Assembly: GCA_021432605.1 (NCBI GenBank)
Contig: MU271150.1
Location: 1,054,001 to 1,118,000 of the forward strand
Direction: 5' to 3'
DNA length: 64,000 nucleotides
Origin: Coniochaeta sp. PMI_546
Lineage: Eukaryota > Ascomycota > Sordariomycetes > Coniochaetales > Coniochaetaceae
Shown: piece by piece, positions 1 through 11,392 of the stretch
Numbering within the stretch: the stretch's first letter is position 1
How the letters are laid out: each line of letters opens with the position of its first letter
Translations under genes and position numbers: made by a program
Notes under the pieces: model-generated
What the model saw: only the letters and a program-made list of their open reading frames with translations
What the model was told of the DNA's origin: nothing
Database searches by the model: none

Positions 1-199
1 CGCCCGGGAGCACGGCAGCGAACCGGTTGTAGGTGAATGTCGGATCGTTGAAGCTGCCTGACCTGCTGGCATCGTTGGGACAACCGTTGCCGGAGTATTG
101 AACAGACGTTATTCTTGGCTGGGAAGCAGGGGTGTCGGCTGCAGTGAGAGGAACGTATAGCGCCGCAACAGCAACGGCGAATCTTGATAGAACTCCCAT
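1..199 (-). CDS. DUF4360-type secreted protein, 5' end only
   Basis: The first 66 codons are visible; the rest lies beyond the left edge of the window. The start ATG is at 199. Residues 1-21 form a signal peptide with a hydrophobic core and an Ala-Ala cleavage region. The following stretch contains ITSVQYSGNGCP and a later FTYNRFAAVLPG, the N-terminal pattern of DUF4360, a family of small fungal and bacterial secreted proteins of unknown function. No intron is seen in the part present. The protein is probably extracellular. The family call rests on motif memory of a short stretch, so it is likely but not certain. Confidence 0.6.
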   Translation of the reverse strand, partial: MGVLSRFAVAVAALYVPLTAADTPASQPRITSVQYSGNGCPNDASRSGSFNDPTFTYNRFAAVLPG

Positions 200-2796
200 G
201 GCGAAGTCTGAGAGGAGTGTATGTGTTTGATGGTAGAAAATGGAGATCAGCGTGCTAGTATGATGCTGCGATGGATCTTGTTCCTTGCATTTCATGTCGG
301 ACGAAGCGGACTCGCATCGCTCTTATAGAGGTCGTTCGAACCGGAATCACGCAACCCATCACGGAACCCGCATCTAGATCTGGGCTGATGGTGTTGACCC
401 TCCGCATTGTGCTCGCCACTTCTCTGTAGTGGCCAAAGTTTAAGGTCGACCAGTCGTCGATTCGGTACGGAAGGGTGCATTTATCCATATTGCCCCAACC
501 AACTTGATCCGTGATTCCACCCACCAGGATTGGTATTCGTGCCAATGGTAAATTGGCCACCCTAAAAATAGGACAATTCAGAACCCCAGGTATGCTGCCA
601 CGCGATGGAACCTTAATAGAGTTGATGTTATTAAACTGTCAAATCGGGACTGACGAGAAGCTGGAAGTGGCCTGGACTCGGTGGTTGACCTGGTCGATAA
701 AAGGAGGAACTGACATTGGACTGTGCACAGGAACGCACCTTCCAATATAGAGGCTATATGAACTTGCCACTTCGCCGTCACAGCAAATTTTAAAACCTGT
801 ATGTTCCGCGCTGAAAATGGTTTCTTCGACAGCGCTGCGTTTCTTTCGCCGCTCTTATCAATTCTGCACCACGGCACCGACCAGGTTTTTTGTCAACAAC
901 GACGACCTCCATTTCCGGGGTCAACCATGGAGCGGAGCCCAATTCCGTCCGCAAGTTGTCCCATGATGCTTGATTTTCGTCGATTTGAGCCTCGACTTCA
1001 CATACTGGTGAGTCTGTGATTGTTTGCTTGGCTTCTCTCTCAGGGGTCACAGTCTGGTCCGGTCCATCCCAGTCAAGCTCACCAAATGCCCGCCGGCTGA
1101 TACCACCGATTGACCTCTGTCACCTCCGACTCACCTCGACCCTAGAAACCCTCGGTCCCGACGACTCAGAATGCTACTCTTTATTCAACCTATATTGTAG
1201 TTTCATTGAAGACTGCTACTCTGTTGATCTCGGTGGCCTATTCTTGGCAACACCACCTGCCCCAGATGAAAACATGCCGGAGGCTGCATTTCACCCTGAA
1301 CGCCTGGAGAAGTGAAGTCCGTTCAAGATTATTCAGGGGTGTTCGCGGCTCAAGAATCACTGCAACCCTTGCTGGTTCCGAGAGCCGGGTGAAATAACGT
1401 TTAAACAGTAATTCGTTGGTTGCTGCTGTTTTACTACTGTACAGTGATTTTGGGTATTCGGTGGTACTAATGTGCACCGAGTGCACAACTCACAACACCA
1501 GATATTGCGGATTTCGACGTCGCACTGACGAGATCCCAGGCGCCGCAAGAGGCTCGACGCATGTCAAAGGTAAAACGGATTGAACGCCCTCTGGAGCTCC
1601 AACTTTGCCCCTTAATAGACGAAGGTTTTGCTCGCTGGGCTCCGGAGCCTGGCTTCTCATACATTGGAGACGTAATTTGCTCGATATGGGTCCCGCTAAC
1701 GTAGCGGTTGGATGAGATATATCGGCTCAGACATCTCGAGTGAATGACTACTGGAACGCAGGATGTATTGATTTATAGAATCGGCAATATAGCTTTCGAA
1801 CTATTCCGTGTTACTGCAACTTAGCATCATTTTACACAACACCGCCCTGTATATTGTCTCAACTCTGACATAAACATGTCAGAGTTGAACTGAACAGATA
1901 CTTCCTTGCTTCTGCACTTCCGCCAGCCCCAGCAGGACACTCTGGGCGCCAACAGTGTATCAACGACTCACCCGCCGTGTCCTATATGTTGCCACCAGCT
2001 CGACTTACTTACTGCGCCGGAGCGCTACCCTCTAACCTGGCTAGTTCATGTCAGCCAACACTTCTTGAAGGCGGCAACACTTGTGTTATATTCTTGCGTC
2101 ATAATCGAGGCTGACATTCTGGAATGAACCTGTGAGACTTAACGGTGACCGTCTAGTGCTACCGGCAACAAGAAGGAGCCTATGTCTTTCACAGGGACAA
2201 TCCTCATCGGTACCATTGTGCATCTGGTCATGCTCGTCACCTTCTTGGAGACTTCTTTTCACATGTCATCACTGTGGACGTCAAGATATTGGTGGTCCGT
2301 TACCTAGTATGAAGGCCGGCACAAAGAGCAGCTACGAATTCATCTACGCTCTGGCATGTCCCAAAGACCCTACCTGCGAGCCAAGTGGTTTAGCCATTGA
2401 AGACAAGTTAGATGTCTTCGGCAATTAACGCCACAGCACATGTGTCACGGGTCCACAAGCAGGCCAGCAGCCAGAAAATATCTTCTTCAGGTCCAATCTT
2501 AGAGTACGGTGTTGATGGCGTTTCTATGCTATCTAGAACCGCTGCTTTCACCTTTTTGTAAATCTGGCTATTGAGATCCCTGCTTACCCCGGATCCCAAC
2601 TGCCGCACAATGATCTTGTTCCTATATCACACCCTGTTATACCTGCATCGAGGATATAGCTATACAATAGGCAAAATACCGAGTCTTATATGATTGCAAC
2701 TCTTCAGGGAACCGAAAACTTCTTTCTAGGTCCAAACACCTACAAAGGCTTCCGAAACCACAGGCTGCAAACGGCACCGTCGTAAACCTCGTTCCA
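200..2796. other. intergenic, about 2.6 kb, no gene recognised
   Basis: Several ORFs of 60-100 codons lie on both strands, but none has a recognisable domain, convincing splice structure or signal peptide. A perfect 11-bp inverted repeat sits at 1861-1886. The 3' part serves as the promoter of the 2797 gene. Confidence 0.6.
1861..1886. repeat. perfect 11-bp inverted repeat, 4-nt loop
   Basis: The arms AACTCTGACAT and ATGTCAGAGTT are exact reverse complements around an AAAC loop. The structure could be a binding site for a dimeric regulator, a small hairpin, or the remnant of a terminal inverted repeat. No gene starts nearby. Confidence 0.7.
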
Positions 2797-4056
2797 ATGT
2801 ATTTACACATTCTCTTGGCATCGAGTTGCTTTGCCGCCTGGCAAGCATTTGCAGCAACACCCCCCTCCGACTTCCAGGCCAATCCCAAAGTCGGACCTGG
2901 CGGCACAAATTACAAGGACTCACCCCATTTTCGCGTCTACAATGCGCCAAACGACAGCATTGCCGACGCCACCATCAAGAGCTTGGAGTCTGCCTATTCC
3001 TGCTTCGTCGGCGACCTAGGATGGCGATCCACCGGCCTGTCGTTCCGTCAAGACAATGACGATGGCCCATTCTACAAGCTCAACGTGTACCGCGTCGAGA
3101 CCCTCCCCGGTGCAGCAGCTAACACCGGCACCGACCAGTCATCCGGGCTCAGCTTCCTGAACGTGGTCACGCAGTACATGACGGAGCCGTCCATTACGGT
3201 CCACGAGTTTGGCCATGCCATGACGTACGCGGCACGGTACTGGATCGACCAAGGCCGCACGGGCGCGTGGTGGGAGACGGTTGCGCAGTTCGTGGCGGAC
3301 ACGTACATCACCTCTCCCGTTTGCGCCGCGGCCCGAGCACGATACGGCCAGGCCGAAGGCAAGACGATGATCGACCTCGGTAAAGTGATTGGCGACTCGT
3401 ACCAGGTTATTGTCGACGGGTCGAAGAACACGGGCAACTACTATCAGGCGTGGCCGTTTTTGGTGTATCTGTTCAATAATCCCGATAACTATACGGGGCT
3501 AGGACACGAGATCTTCCCGAATGTGTGGACCAAGTATAAGCGAAATAGTAATGAGACGCCGCTGCATGTTCTTGATCGGTTGGTCAGTCCTGTGAAGATC
3601 CAGGAGGTGGTTGCACGATATTGGGCCAGGATGGCGTATGTGGACATTGGACATGCCAAGGCGCAGGCACAGTTCGTGAGCCAGAGAAAGAGCTTGAATT
3701 ATGCGAACCTGGACTCGCAGGGAAATGGAAGGTATAAGGTGAAGGCAGCGAGGCAGCCGCGGTACATGGGCGCCAGCATCATACCGCTGAAGGGGACTGG
3801 AACAGTTGGTGTCAATGTGACTGCGAACGCGCCGTTTACGTCAACACTGGTGGTTAGGGGGGCGGGAGGAGCGTTGAGGTATTATGTCCTGTCGAAGGGG
3901 AGTGGTCAAGCCGTGGTTGGCGCTGGTGAGGAGGCAACGTTGGTGGTCGTGAACACCCCCGATACGTTGTACTTGTACGATCCGTTCTCGCTGACTGCTG
4001 ATGTCAGTCGGGGGCTGGATTACCAGGTTCAGCTCACGGGAGCAACAACTGCATAG
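2797..4056 (+). CDS. secreted DUF6055-like protein with HEFGH motif
   Basis: Single exon, 419 aa, starting at the ATG at 2797. Residues 1-20 are a signal peptide (hydrophobic, ending AFAA). The mature protein has HEFGH at residues 136-140, a zinc-metallopeptidase-like HExxH signature, preceded by SITV and followed by AMTYAARYW. A C-terminal beta-rich portion follows. The layout matches the fungal/bacterial family annotated DUF6055 (often named dockerin-like), whose members are secreted and uncharacterised. The HExxH suggests metal binding and possible peptidase activity; no proof of catalysis is visible. Codon use is GC-rich in the 5' half and typical of an expressed fungal gene. Confidence 0.75.
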   Translation: MYLHILLASSCFAAWQAFAATPPSDFQANPKVGPGGTNYKDSPHFRVYNAPNDSIADATIKSLESAYSCFVGDLGWRSTGLSFRQDNDDGPFYKLNVYRVETLPGAAANTGTDQSSGLSFLNVVTQYMTEPSITVHEFGHAMTYAARYWIDQGRTGAWWETVAQFVADTYITSPVCAAARARYGQAEGKTMIDLGKVIGDSYQVIVDGSKNTGNYYQAWPFLVYLFNNPDNYTGLGHEIFPNVWTKYKRNSNETPLHVLDRLVSPVKIQEVVARYWARMAYVDIGHAKAQAQFVSQRKSLNYANLDSQGNGRYKVKAARQPRYMGASIIPLKGTGTVGVNVTANAPFTSTLVVRGAGGALRYYVLSKGSGQAVVGAGEEATLVVVNTPDTLYLYDPFSLTADVSRGLDYQVQLTGATTA

Positions 4057-4868
4057 GGGAGCTCTTTGGCAGCTGTATCCGCAACATGCTAGACATAGAG
4101 GTGGCGTTGGAGGAACGCCTACTAGACTCTAGGAGTTAGGAATTGGTGGTGAGAATGCCTCGACACTCGGCGTTGCTTGTCGCTCTTGTCTCTGCAGCTT
4201 TGTCACGTTGTGTAGAACTATCCCCTTCCCCGTCTCTGCCAATGTCCATCTCCAGGCGCTTCGCGAGGCGTTCATCGATACTATATCAATACCGCGCAGC
4301 GCAGGTTCTTCTATGCATGTCACCCGAAAGATGCGTTGTCAACATGTCGCGCATGCTCGTCAGCGTATCGAGCAGCGCGGAGAAGACCATGGCGCCTCAT
4401 GCAGAGTCCAAACTCGCTAGCCCTGCTGAGGAAGGTCTTTGCGACGGCTGGCGTGCTAAAGAGTGGATCCGACCAACTGGAACCTGCCGCTGGACCGCCT
4501 GCTCGGGCCGCGTGGATCCTCTGACAGCCGGTAATCGAGCACTGCCACAGCGCCATGAGTTCCAAGACCTTTTGCGATTCTGCCCAAGTGTGAGCCTCGA
4601 TGGAATCATCACCTTCTCGAAGCGGTATCCGACTCCAAGTGCTCGAAATGGATTTGCCAATTTGATCAGGAGCAGAACGCGGTCGAACATCTGATGCGCG
4701 CGTCAAGCGCGCTCAGTTGTCAGTCAGTTGTCAGCTCAACACTATAATTGCTGATCTAGCTATATATATTCGCGTCCGCTCTCCATATGCCGCACACTTT
4801 CTCGATAGCTACTATATCCTCCTCTCTAAGCAGTTGCACTCCATTCACAAGATTGTGCGAGGATTACA
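4057..4868. other. intergenic with unassigned ORFs
   Basis: Overlapping ORFs occur on both strands between 4129 and 4706 (183 codons on +, 128 and 97 on -), but none shows a known domain. An 11-bp tandem pair (TCAGTTGTCAG twice) lies at 4713-4734. A TATA-like element follows at about 4761. The ORF overlap may mark a decayed gene; I cannot tell which strand. Confidence 0.4.
4761..4770 (+). promoter_or_regulatory. TATA-like element of the amine oxidase gene
   Basis: The run TATATATATT lies about 100 nt upstream of the ATG at 4869, a normal distance for a fungal core promoter. Confidence 0.4.
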
Positions 4869-6498
4869 ATGTCTTTGCTGAACGGGGCTACTGCGGAGAA
4901 CAGGCCTCACGTTGGTATTGTGGGAGCTGGCATCTCCGGTCTTCGCTGTGCGGACATTCTTCTCTCACAGGGATTCGAGGTGACCATTCTGGAAGCGCGT
5001 AACAGGATAGGAGGACGAGTAAGTAACCCCTTGGGATCTGATGCGCAATTGAGCTAATCCATCAACAGATCTGCCAGTCTGATGGGCTAGGGTATACTGT
5101 GGACATGTGAGACGGTTCTTGACAAGTCTATGATGCTTGATGACTTACAAGTGCGTAGCGGACCGAATTGGATCCATGCATACAGGGATTCAGAGGACCC
5201 GCATCCCATATACAAGCTTGCTGTGGACACGAAGACTCCATTGCATCGCTGGAACAACAAACAGCTCATCTTTGACTCCAAAGGGGATGTCCTGCCTAAC
5301 GAGGTCACCGAGAGGCTGTCGACCCTGCTCTGGGAGATCATCGAGGAAGCCTTCAACTTCAGCGAAGCAGCACATCAGAAAAATGGCGGCGAGGAGATTC
5401 CCAAGGAAGACTCTTTGCACGACTTCATCACACGTAGAGCTCGTGAAGTGGTTTCCGATGACGAAGAACGGAAACTCCTGATCCAGATGAGTGAGATGTT
5501 CGGTGCTTATGTCGGCGAGCCCGTGTGGAAACAAAGCTTGCGCTTTGCCTGGATGGAGGAATGTTGTGGTGGCGGTATGACACTTTCAGAATTCGTGATA
5601 TGTCAAGTTGACTGACCGTTCTACAGATGAGATGTTCGTCGAGTCAAATTATTCCGCCATATTCAATACTATCGCGAAACCAGCCCTGGACAGTGCAAAG
5701 ATCCTACTTGGAAAGAAGGTCATGGGCGTGGCCACTCCTGAATCCAGGACGAGGGAGCAGAAGGTGATTCTGAGTACCGAGGATGGTGAGACTTACTTGT
5801 TCGACGATGTGGTCATGACCACGCCACTGGGCTGGTTGAAGAAGCACCTCGACGTCTTCTCGCCTCCGCTGCCGGACAGAATCGCAGCCGCAGTCGGCAA
5901 CATCTCTCTTTCTCAACTGGAGAAGGTCTTCATCAATTTTCCATCCGTCTGGTGGACTGAAGACCCCAGCCAGGACAAGTTCCCATGTTACACCAACTGG
6001 CTTACACCTGAGTATGCCAAGGACACGAACCCGTCGTGCTGGCCACAAGAGATATGGGACCTGTCCACATTTGCTTCGCCAAACAACCACGCAACCCTGC
6101 TCTTCTACCTATACGGGGATTGTTCTCGTTATATCGTCCATATGATCAATGGCAAGAGCGAGGAAGAGAAATATCAGCTGCTTAATGACTTCTTTCGGCC
6201 ATACTACTCACGACTTCCTGGGTACAACGCCGACAATGATCAATGTGTCCCGAAAGCGATCCTGGCTACCGAGTGGCTTAAAGATGAATTGAATGGCTAC
6301 GGAAGCTACTGCAACTTTCAGACGGGAGTCGAGGAAGCCGACAAGGATCTCCTGGCCATCAAGAATGGTTGCGAAGAGAGGAAGCTATGGTTCTGCGGCG
6401 AGCACGCGGCCCCATTTGAGGAATGCGGAACCGTTGCTGGTGCATACTTGAGCGGCGAAGCTGTTGGCAAACGGATCGCAGCTCTGTATCGTGGCTAA
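4869..6498 (+). CDS. FAD-dependent polyamine/amine oxidase
   Basis: Four exons: 4869-5018, 5069-5106, 5159-5574 and 5627-6498, giving 491 aa. The frame holds across all joins. The N-terminus carries the dinucleotide-binding motif GAGISG (residues 19-24) followed by the acidic strand end EAR and GGR. GPNWIHA follows the second join, as in polyamine oxidases. The C-terminus has the FAD-binding signature LWFCGEHA...[14 protein letters not shown]. The family oxidises secondary or primary amines such as spermine and spermidine with release of hydrogen peroxide. There is no signal peptide and no C-terminal SKL, so a cytosolic location is likely. Substrate cannot be read from sequence; lysine-specific demethylase is unlikely because no SWIRM or tower region is present. 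Confidence 0.85.
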
Positions 6499-6706
6499 GG
6501 CAATGGCACGATCACGAGCTAACTTTGTTTGAAGCATCACTTCATCACCAGTTGCTCGGGGGCTGCCTAAGGGGTGGATTCTTTGACCTGTGGACCTTTT
6601 GAATAAGTGGGCTACTTGTACGCCCCTTGTCAAGCTCCTACTGCGGTATTACGGCCCCTCTGAACATCCCGAGTCAAGCAGCCCACTCTTCCAGGCTCTT
6701 CATCGC

Positions 6707-6779
6707 GGTCTACTGGCCCAATGGCTAAGGCGTTCGGCTTCGAACCGAAAGATTGCAGGTTCGATCCCTGCGTAGATCA
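6707..6779 (+). tRNA. tRNA-Arg (TCG)
   Basis: The full cloverleaf is readable. The acceptor GGTCTAC pairs with GTAGATC, with one G-U. The D-arm carries the A-box, the anticodon loop is CTTCGAA with anticodon TCG, and the T-arm is GCAGG/CCTGC with TTCGATC. There is no intron and the discriminator is A. Confidence 0.92.
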
Positions 6780-7042
6780 GATCATGGGAGAAGTTCTTCA
6801 GATTTCCAACAAATCACGACTTCTTATTTTTGCTATTCTACTTTTGCTGCTATTATCAGAAAGCTCGACAAGGAAATAGTTCTCATTCCATTCAATGATT
6901 GCCATCTCTTGCGCAAAGTGCCTTCGTGATGTGCCCTTGTTGCTCGCAAAATCTGCATCATCTTATGAAAAAAACACAAACCCCTTACCAAAAGACAGAA
7001 AATGAACAGAATGAGAAAAATGAATTCTTCCCAAGAGCAAAA

Positions 7043-7114
7043 AGGTCTCGCCCGGGATCGAACCGGGGTTGACGGAATCAGAATCCGCCGTGATAGCCAC
7101 TACACTACGAAACC
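7043..7114 (-). tRNA. tRNA-Gln (CTG)
   Basis: Reading the minus strand from 7114, the acceptor GGTTTCG pairs with CGAGACC. The anticodon loop TTCTGAT gives CTG. The T-arm is CCCGG/CCGGG with TTCGATC, and the discriminator T is typical of eukaryotic tRNA-Gln. A short T-run follows the 3' end. It is convergent with tRNA-Arg 260 bp away. Confidence 0.92.
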
Positions 7115-7472
7115 GAAGAGGAGATTTGTCCTTGTCTGTGATGCCAAGGAATTATCAGGGCTACATGACCTAACTCTATGGTCGAGACCAGGCTCTAGGG
7201 GTAGCTTATGCTTAGCGACTTCCTCGCTCGTGCAATGTGCCTTTCCACCATAAGGAATGGCTCCACCCTAGACACCTTACATCGCTCGGGATAATATTGT
7301 AAACATCGACAGATGTTGTGTCTACACAGTTTAAAGTTTTTTGTAAAGGTCCCTTCTCATCGCAGTTCTCTATTTTCAGTGGTACGAACGGAATACCAGG
7401 GTCCAAATCACACAGTCTAAAATTGAAGTTAAGGTTCGTCCTAAGTCATCGTTTCTATATATATACACGTTC
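7115..7472. other. intergenic, no gene seen
   Basis: Upstream region of the tRNA-Gln gene and 3' flank of the kinase-like gene. Nothing else is recognised. Confidence 0.6.
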
Positions 7473-9275
7473 TTACCACGCTATGTCGAGGCTTTCAATG
7501 CGCTCGAGTGCGAGCAATACTTCGCTTAGCAACGGACGGTTCATAGCATGCCCCAATACACTTCCGGCCACTATTCTCCCTCCCTTGCTCGCGTCGGTGA
7601 CTTCGCCAAGGAACTCCCTTGCAACTGTCACCTCCTTCGTCCACCATCTCCGAGCAACTTCTCTAGTCTCCTTGGCTGAAGGCACATCCCCCTCTCCATC
7701 CCAAGCATCAGGAACCAGCTTTCCCTTCCTCAACACCAACCCCCGCTTCCTACCCTCCCACTCCGGTGCCCCAGCCGTACAAGCCCTGATCAAGTCCCTA
7801 ACCTGCACGGGCGTCTCCCTAAACTCGGGAAAAGCACCCGTCCCCCCGAATTCCGGATCCGGGTCTCGCAGTAATTCATGATCGATCCCGCACCCCACCA
7901 CCGCCCGCCCCTCAAAGATGCACCAGAGCAGTTTCCCGAGCATGAACGTCTGCGCGCGCTCCAGCAGGGTCGACAACGCCCCTCCAGCAGCCCGCTCCGC
8001 CGCGAGAGCAAGCCACGGCGCGCTGAACCCGCCAGTGACATCTCTGTAGCGCTCTTTTTGCGCCGGAGCCCTCCAGTCCGGTATGTAGCCCCGCAACAGC
8101 GTGGTGAACTCGTCCCGCGTCGCACAGTCGGGGGCGCGGGAGGCAAGTATCTCGATGTACTCGACATAGGCGATCTCGGGGGGCGACCAGCTGAACCACC
8201 CGCCGCGCTGCTCGAGGTCGATGAGGACGGCGTCGATTTCGCCCTTTGGGGTCCGGCGAAGGACGATGTTGTCTGGCTTGAGGTCTGGGTAGAAGCCGCC
8301 GGAGTTGTTGACGTGGATCAGGGCGGAGGCGATCTGGCGCGCCCAGCGAAACTGGTCGGATAAATTGGGTTTCGAGGAAGGGAGGCGGGCGGCTAGGGAA
8401 CCGAGGGGGTAATACTCGAGTATGAATCCCGCGACGCCGCTTTTACCGCCGAAGCGGCACTTGTGCGTGACGATGTATAGAGGGCGGGGTATGAGGTTGT
8501 CGTGCGGCTGGAGGGTGAGGAGCATTTTGAGTTCGTTGTAGAGGTACTTTTGTTCCCGAAGTAGGGACTTGAAGACGTATTCGCGGTCTGGGTGCGGTGA
8601 GCACGGGATGGTGACGATGGTGATGGCTTCATGGATTTGGGAGCAGCAAAGGAGGTCGGTCGTGTCTATTGTTGCTGGCCAGCACAAGTCGGATGGCCAC
8701 ATCTGTTGAAGGCTGTCGAGGCTCATCATTGCCTGCTCGACTTCGTAATTTGGCATGAATTGTATGGAAGCTGCTGTTTCGGTCGGGTCGAGGGTGAGTT
8801 CAGTGACGGCAATCTGAGAGCCGAAGGGGAGAGAGAGGTATATGTCCCTCAAACCAGGTAGAGAAGAAGACCAGTGGTCTAATGCCTGTAACAGATGCTG
8901 CGTAACGGGGAGGTTGATGGCTGTTTTCTTGTCGGTAGCGTACATGGCCGCCTCGGGCTTGAGCGCTCGTCTTACGTGAAGCGAATGTTCTTCTGGTGGA
9001 CGGATGTAAACGTCGACTCGCATTGGCGGCGTGCCGATGGCAAAGGTTGGTACAACGAAGAAGCGGGTGCCGTCGGTATCTACTCCACCAAACTTCCATC
9101 TTGATGTCTCCGGAGTAGTATCGCCATTGATGCTGACATGACGGGAGCGAAATGATGGTGGCCCTGAGTTGTTTTCGGGTATTGTTTCCAGCGCTTCGCG
9201 TTCGCTATCATTGTCATCTATGTAGATAGCCAGCGGACTAAGTACATCGGCGAAGATACTGCTGCTAAGTTCCAT
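7473..9275 (-). CDS. protein-kinase-like domain protein
   Basis: Single exon, 600 aa from the ATG at 9275; the open frame upstream has no ATG. The N-terminal ~220 residues are not recognised. Residues ~225-480 look like a protein kinase fold: YVFKSL supplies the likely ATP-binding lysine (~236). FYPDLKPDNIVL (~329) is the catalytic loop with Asp, Lys and Asn present but FYPD in place of HRD. IDLEQ (~352) stands where DFG belongs, and SPPE follows. The metal-binding Asp is kept but the Phe-Gly is not. It belongs to a fungal-specific group of divergent kinases, active or pseudokinase. No membrane segment is seen. The target is unknown. Confidence is good for the fold and low for activity. Confidence 0.7.
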   Translation of the reverse strand: MELSSSIFADVLSPLAIYIDDNDSEREALETIPENNSGPPSFRSRHVSINGDTTPETSRWKFGGVDTDGTRFFVVPTFAIGTPPMRVDVYIRPPEEHSLHVRRALKPEAAMYATDKKTAINLPVTQHLLQALDHWSSSLPGLRDIYLSLPFGSQIAVTELTLDPTETAASIQFMPNYEVEQAMMSLDSLQQMWPSDLCWPATIDTTDLLCCSQIHEAITIVTIPCSPHPDREYVFKSLLREQKYLYNELKMLLTLQPHDNLIPRPLYIVTHKCRFGGKSGVAGFILEYYPLGSLAARLPSSKPNLSDQFRWARQIASALIHVNNSGGFYPDLKPDNIVLRRTPKGEIDAVLIDLEQRGGWFSWSPPEIAYVEYIEILASRAPDCATRDEFTTLLRGYIPDWRAPAQKERYRDVTGGFSAPWLALAAERAAGGALSTLLERAQTFMLGKLLWCIFEGRAVVGCGIDHELLRDPDPEFGGTGAFPEFRETPVQVRDLIRACTAGAPEWEGRKRGLVLRKGKLVPDAWDGEGDVPSAKETREVARRWWTKEVTVAREFLGEVTDASKGGRIVAGSVLGHAMNRPLLSEVLLALERIESLDIAW

Positions 9276-9995
9276 CTTAGTCGACCTTTGAATAAAGGGG
9301 TGTTGTGCAAGATGTGTTGTAAAGTTCAGCACGAGAAGACAGGACACTGATAGACGAACCAGCCACTATAAACCCATCCGCCACCCGGATACAAGGGGCC
9401 TTCCACAACCCCTGCGTTCCCCCGGGCGCCGGGGCAGCCGACTCTCAGCAGAGCCGCATGCCGCCCCCGTGATCCGCTTACCCCCTGCAACTTCCTGATC
9501 TCGTCACCTCACCGCATATCCCATGCAGAGATGACGGTGGAGCTATCAAAGTAGACCGTTGGGTGTGTCAAATCAAATACCAGCTACGTCATCAAGTCAT
9601 GCAGAGTATCGAGGAGGCTCTGCTTGTCCTATGAGAGACCTAAATCAGATTGAAGAACAAGACTAATGCGGAATTACACAGGGTAGCAGCAGGCAAAAAG
9701 CGCAGCTCATCCATTTTGGGGAGACTTTTCCGCTCGATCAGGCTCACACTGGAGCGTGGGACACCCGAAAGTGTTAAAAGCTGACAATTTGTTGTACACA
9801 CGCATCGATCATAAACCAGTCAATCCCTTCGGACCAGTAGTCTCAGCAAAGGCACCCCTGCTAACTATCCCATAACGCCCGATGTCTCATAACCAGTCGA
9901 ATCGTTTGTCATCATTTCATAATTTCGTTCAAATTTTGGTCATACCTGTGTACGGGATGCCTCAACCTCTTCGCCCCAAGCCTCTGCGGTAGGGC
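9276..9995. other. intergenic, 720 bp
   Basis: Promoter of the kinase-like gene (a TATA-like TTTATAG on the minus strand near 9367) and 3' flank of the dioxygenase. No gene is seen. Confidence 0.6.
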
Positions 9996-11392
9996 TTAGG
10001 AAGTGAGTCTTTCGCTCAGACGGAACTGAACCTTGGGCACATCAACAATGTTCCAGCGCTCACCGAGCTCATTATCGTCATAGATGCGAGAATTACCCTC
10101 TTGCAGTGCCCTCGGCAGCTTCCAAGCCAGCGTCGGATGCTTCAGCCACATTCTCACCAGGTATCGAGAGGGGCCATTCTCCGGTTTGTCTTCAAATGCT
10201 TCTCGCGAGTGCAGAATACCGTGATTGTTGATGAAGAACATGTCTCCTGGTAGTGCACTCACAGTCAGCTGGTTCTCGCTGGCAATTTCCTCGATAAGAT
10301 CGAGTGCCTCGCGCTGCTTTGCGGACAGCGTGGCAAGACCCTGTGCACGGCGGACTCCATCAAGTCCAAGGAGAGGCTCTCGTGCAAAGTTGAGAATCAT
10401 CTTCTGCCCGTGATAGTACAGAAGCGGTCTGGTGCTGCTTTCGAAGAAACGTCCACGGCTGTCGAATGGCCAGATCGGCTCGGCAAGGAGCTGGATCAGG
10501 TCTGGACGAGTGGCTGCAATCTTGTTGTAGACGGTCCAGGAGGAAGCAAGAATGTTCCGCCCTCCACGGGAGGCACAATCTCGAGTCTGCAGGGCAAGTA
10601 TATCGCAGAAAGCGTCTGTGTGAAAAGTCTGGGTCGATCGAGTTAGCGGAAGGATGTCTTGTCGTAGAAATAAGACTCTGGTTTACTTACGGAAGCTCGC
10701 GAGGAATACCGCGTTGGCCTGTCTTTCTGAGGTTCTTTAGAGCGTTTGGCGTCACGAATGTGCACTGCAGAGACTTCTGTTAGCTCTTTGTTGTGGAACA
10801 GGAGCACTTTGGACCAGACAGAATAGGGGGAATCTGGAAAAGGGGTAAAAACTCAGGTTGGGAAGGGGAACCTACTCAGCATATTGCCGTCCTCATCTTG
10901 TCTCCCTCTCAAGCTACCGATATAGCTTGAAATTCCAAGAAATATGATGAGGTTGTCTTCAGGAGAGAAGTCTTCTGGGTCCATGCCACGGATGATGGCG
11001 AAGCCCTTGCCACGGTGGATGTCAAGAGCTGCTTGATGCAGTTTCTGGCCAAGAGTTGGCAGCGGGAACTTGCTCGCAGACACCTCGCTTCCATATAAAC
11101 CAAGCTCTACCATGGTCAGTTTCGTTGGTATGCATAAGAGCATGTCGCTATGGATCGCAAACTCACCGTTGAAGTGCTTAAGGGCCGCTTTAACCTCTTC
11201 AATCTCGACCTCGTTAAGAGTCAAGACAGTATCCTCAACGGACAGCAGGGTTGACTTGTCCCATGCAAGGTCACCTCGCAAGACCTGAGGCCACTCCTGG
11301 ACTCGCACCGCACGAAGGGCAGAAGTGCTCTTCAACTGCTGGTGCAGGGGGTGGTGAGTGGTCCGCAAAGTCGAGACTGGTGCGAGCGTCAT
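9996..11392 (-). CDS. TauD/TfdA-type Fe(II)/2-oxoglutarate dioxygenase
   Basis: Four exons on the minus strand: 11392-11167, 11106-10876, 10764-10691 and 10628-9996, giving 387 aa with the frame kept through each join. FHTD supplies the metal ligands His180 and Asp182. NNHGILHSR supplies the distal His317, with Arg residues at ~332 and ~336 for 2-oxoglutarate. RGFAIIRGMD-like and SRYLVRMWLK segments match the clavaminate-synthase-like fold. Such enzymes hydroxylate or oxidatively cleave small acids, for example taurine-like sulfonates or a secondary metabolite; the substrate is not visible. No signal peptide is present, so it is cytosolic. It is transcribed in the same direction as the regulator gene at 11923-14211, which ends 530 bp upstream, so a functional pair is possible but unproven. 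Confidence 0.88.

Noticed and set aside
4143-4694. 183-codon plus-strand ORF and overlapping minus ORFs
   Set aside because: Strand ambiguous and no domain; noted as a possible decayed gene but not called.
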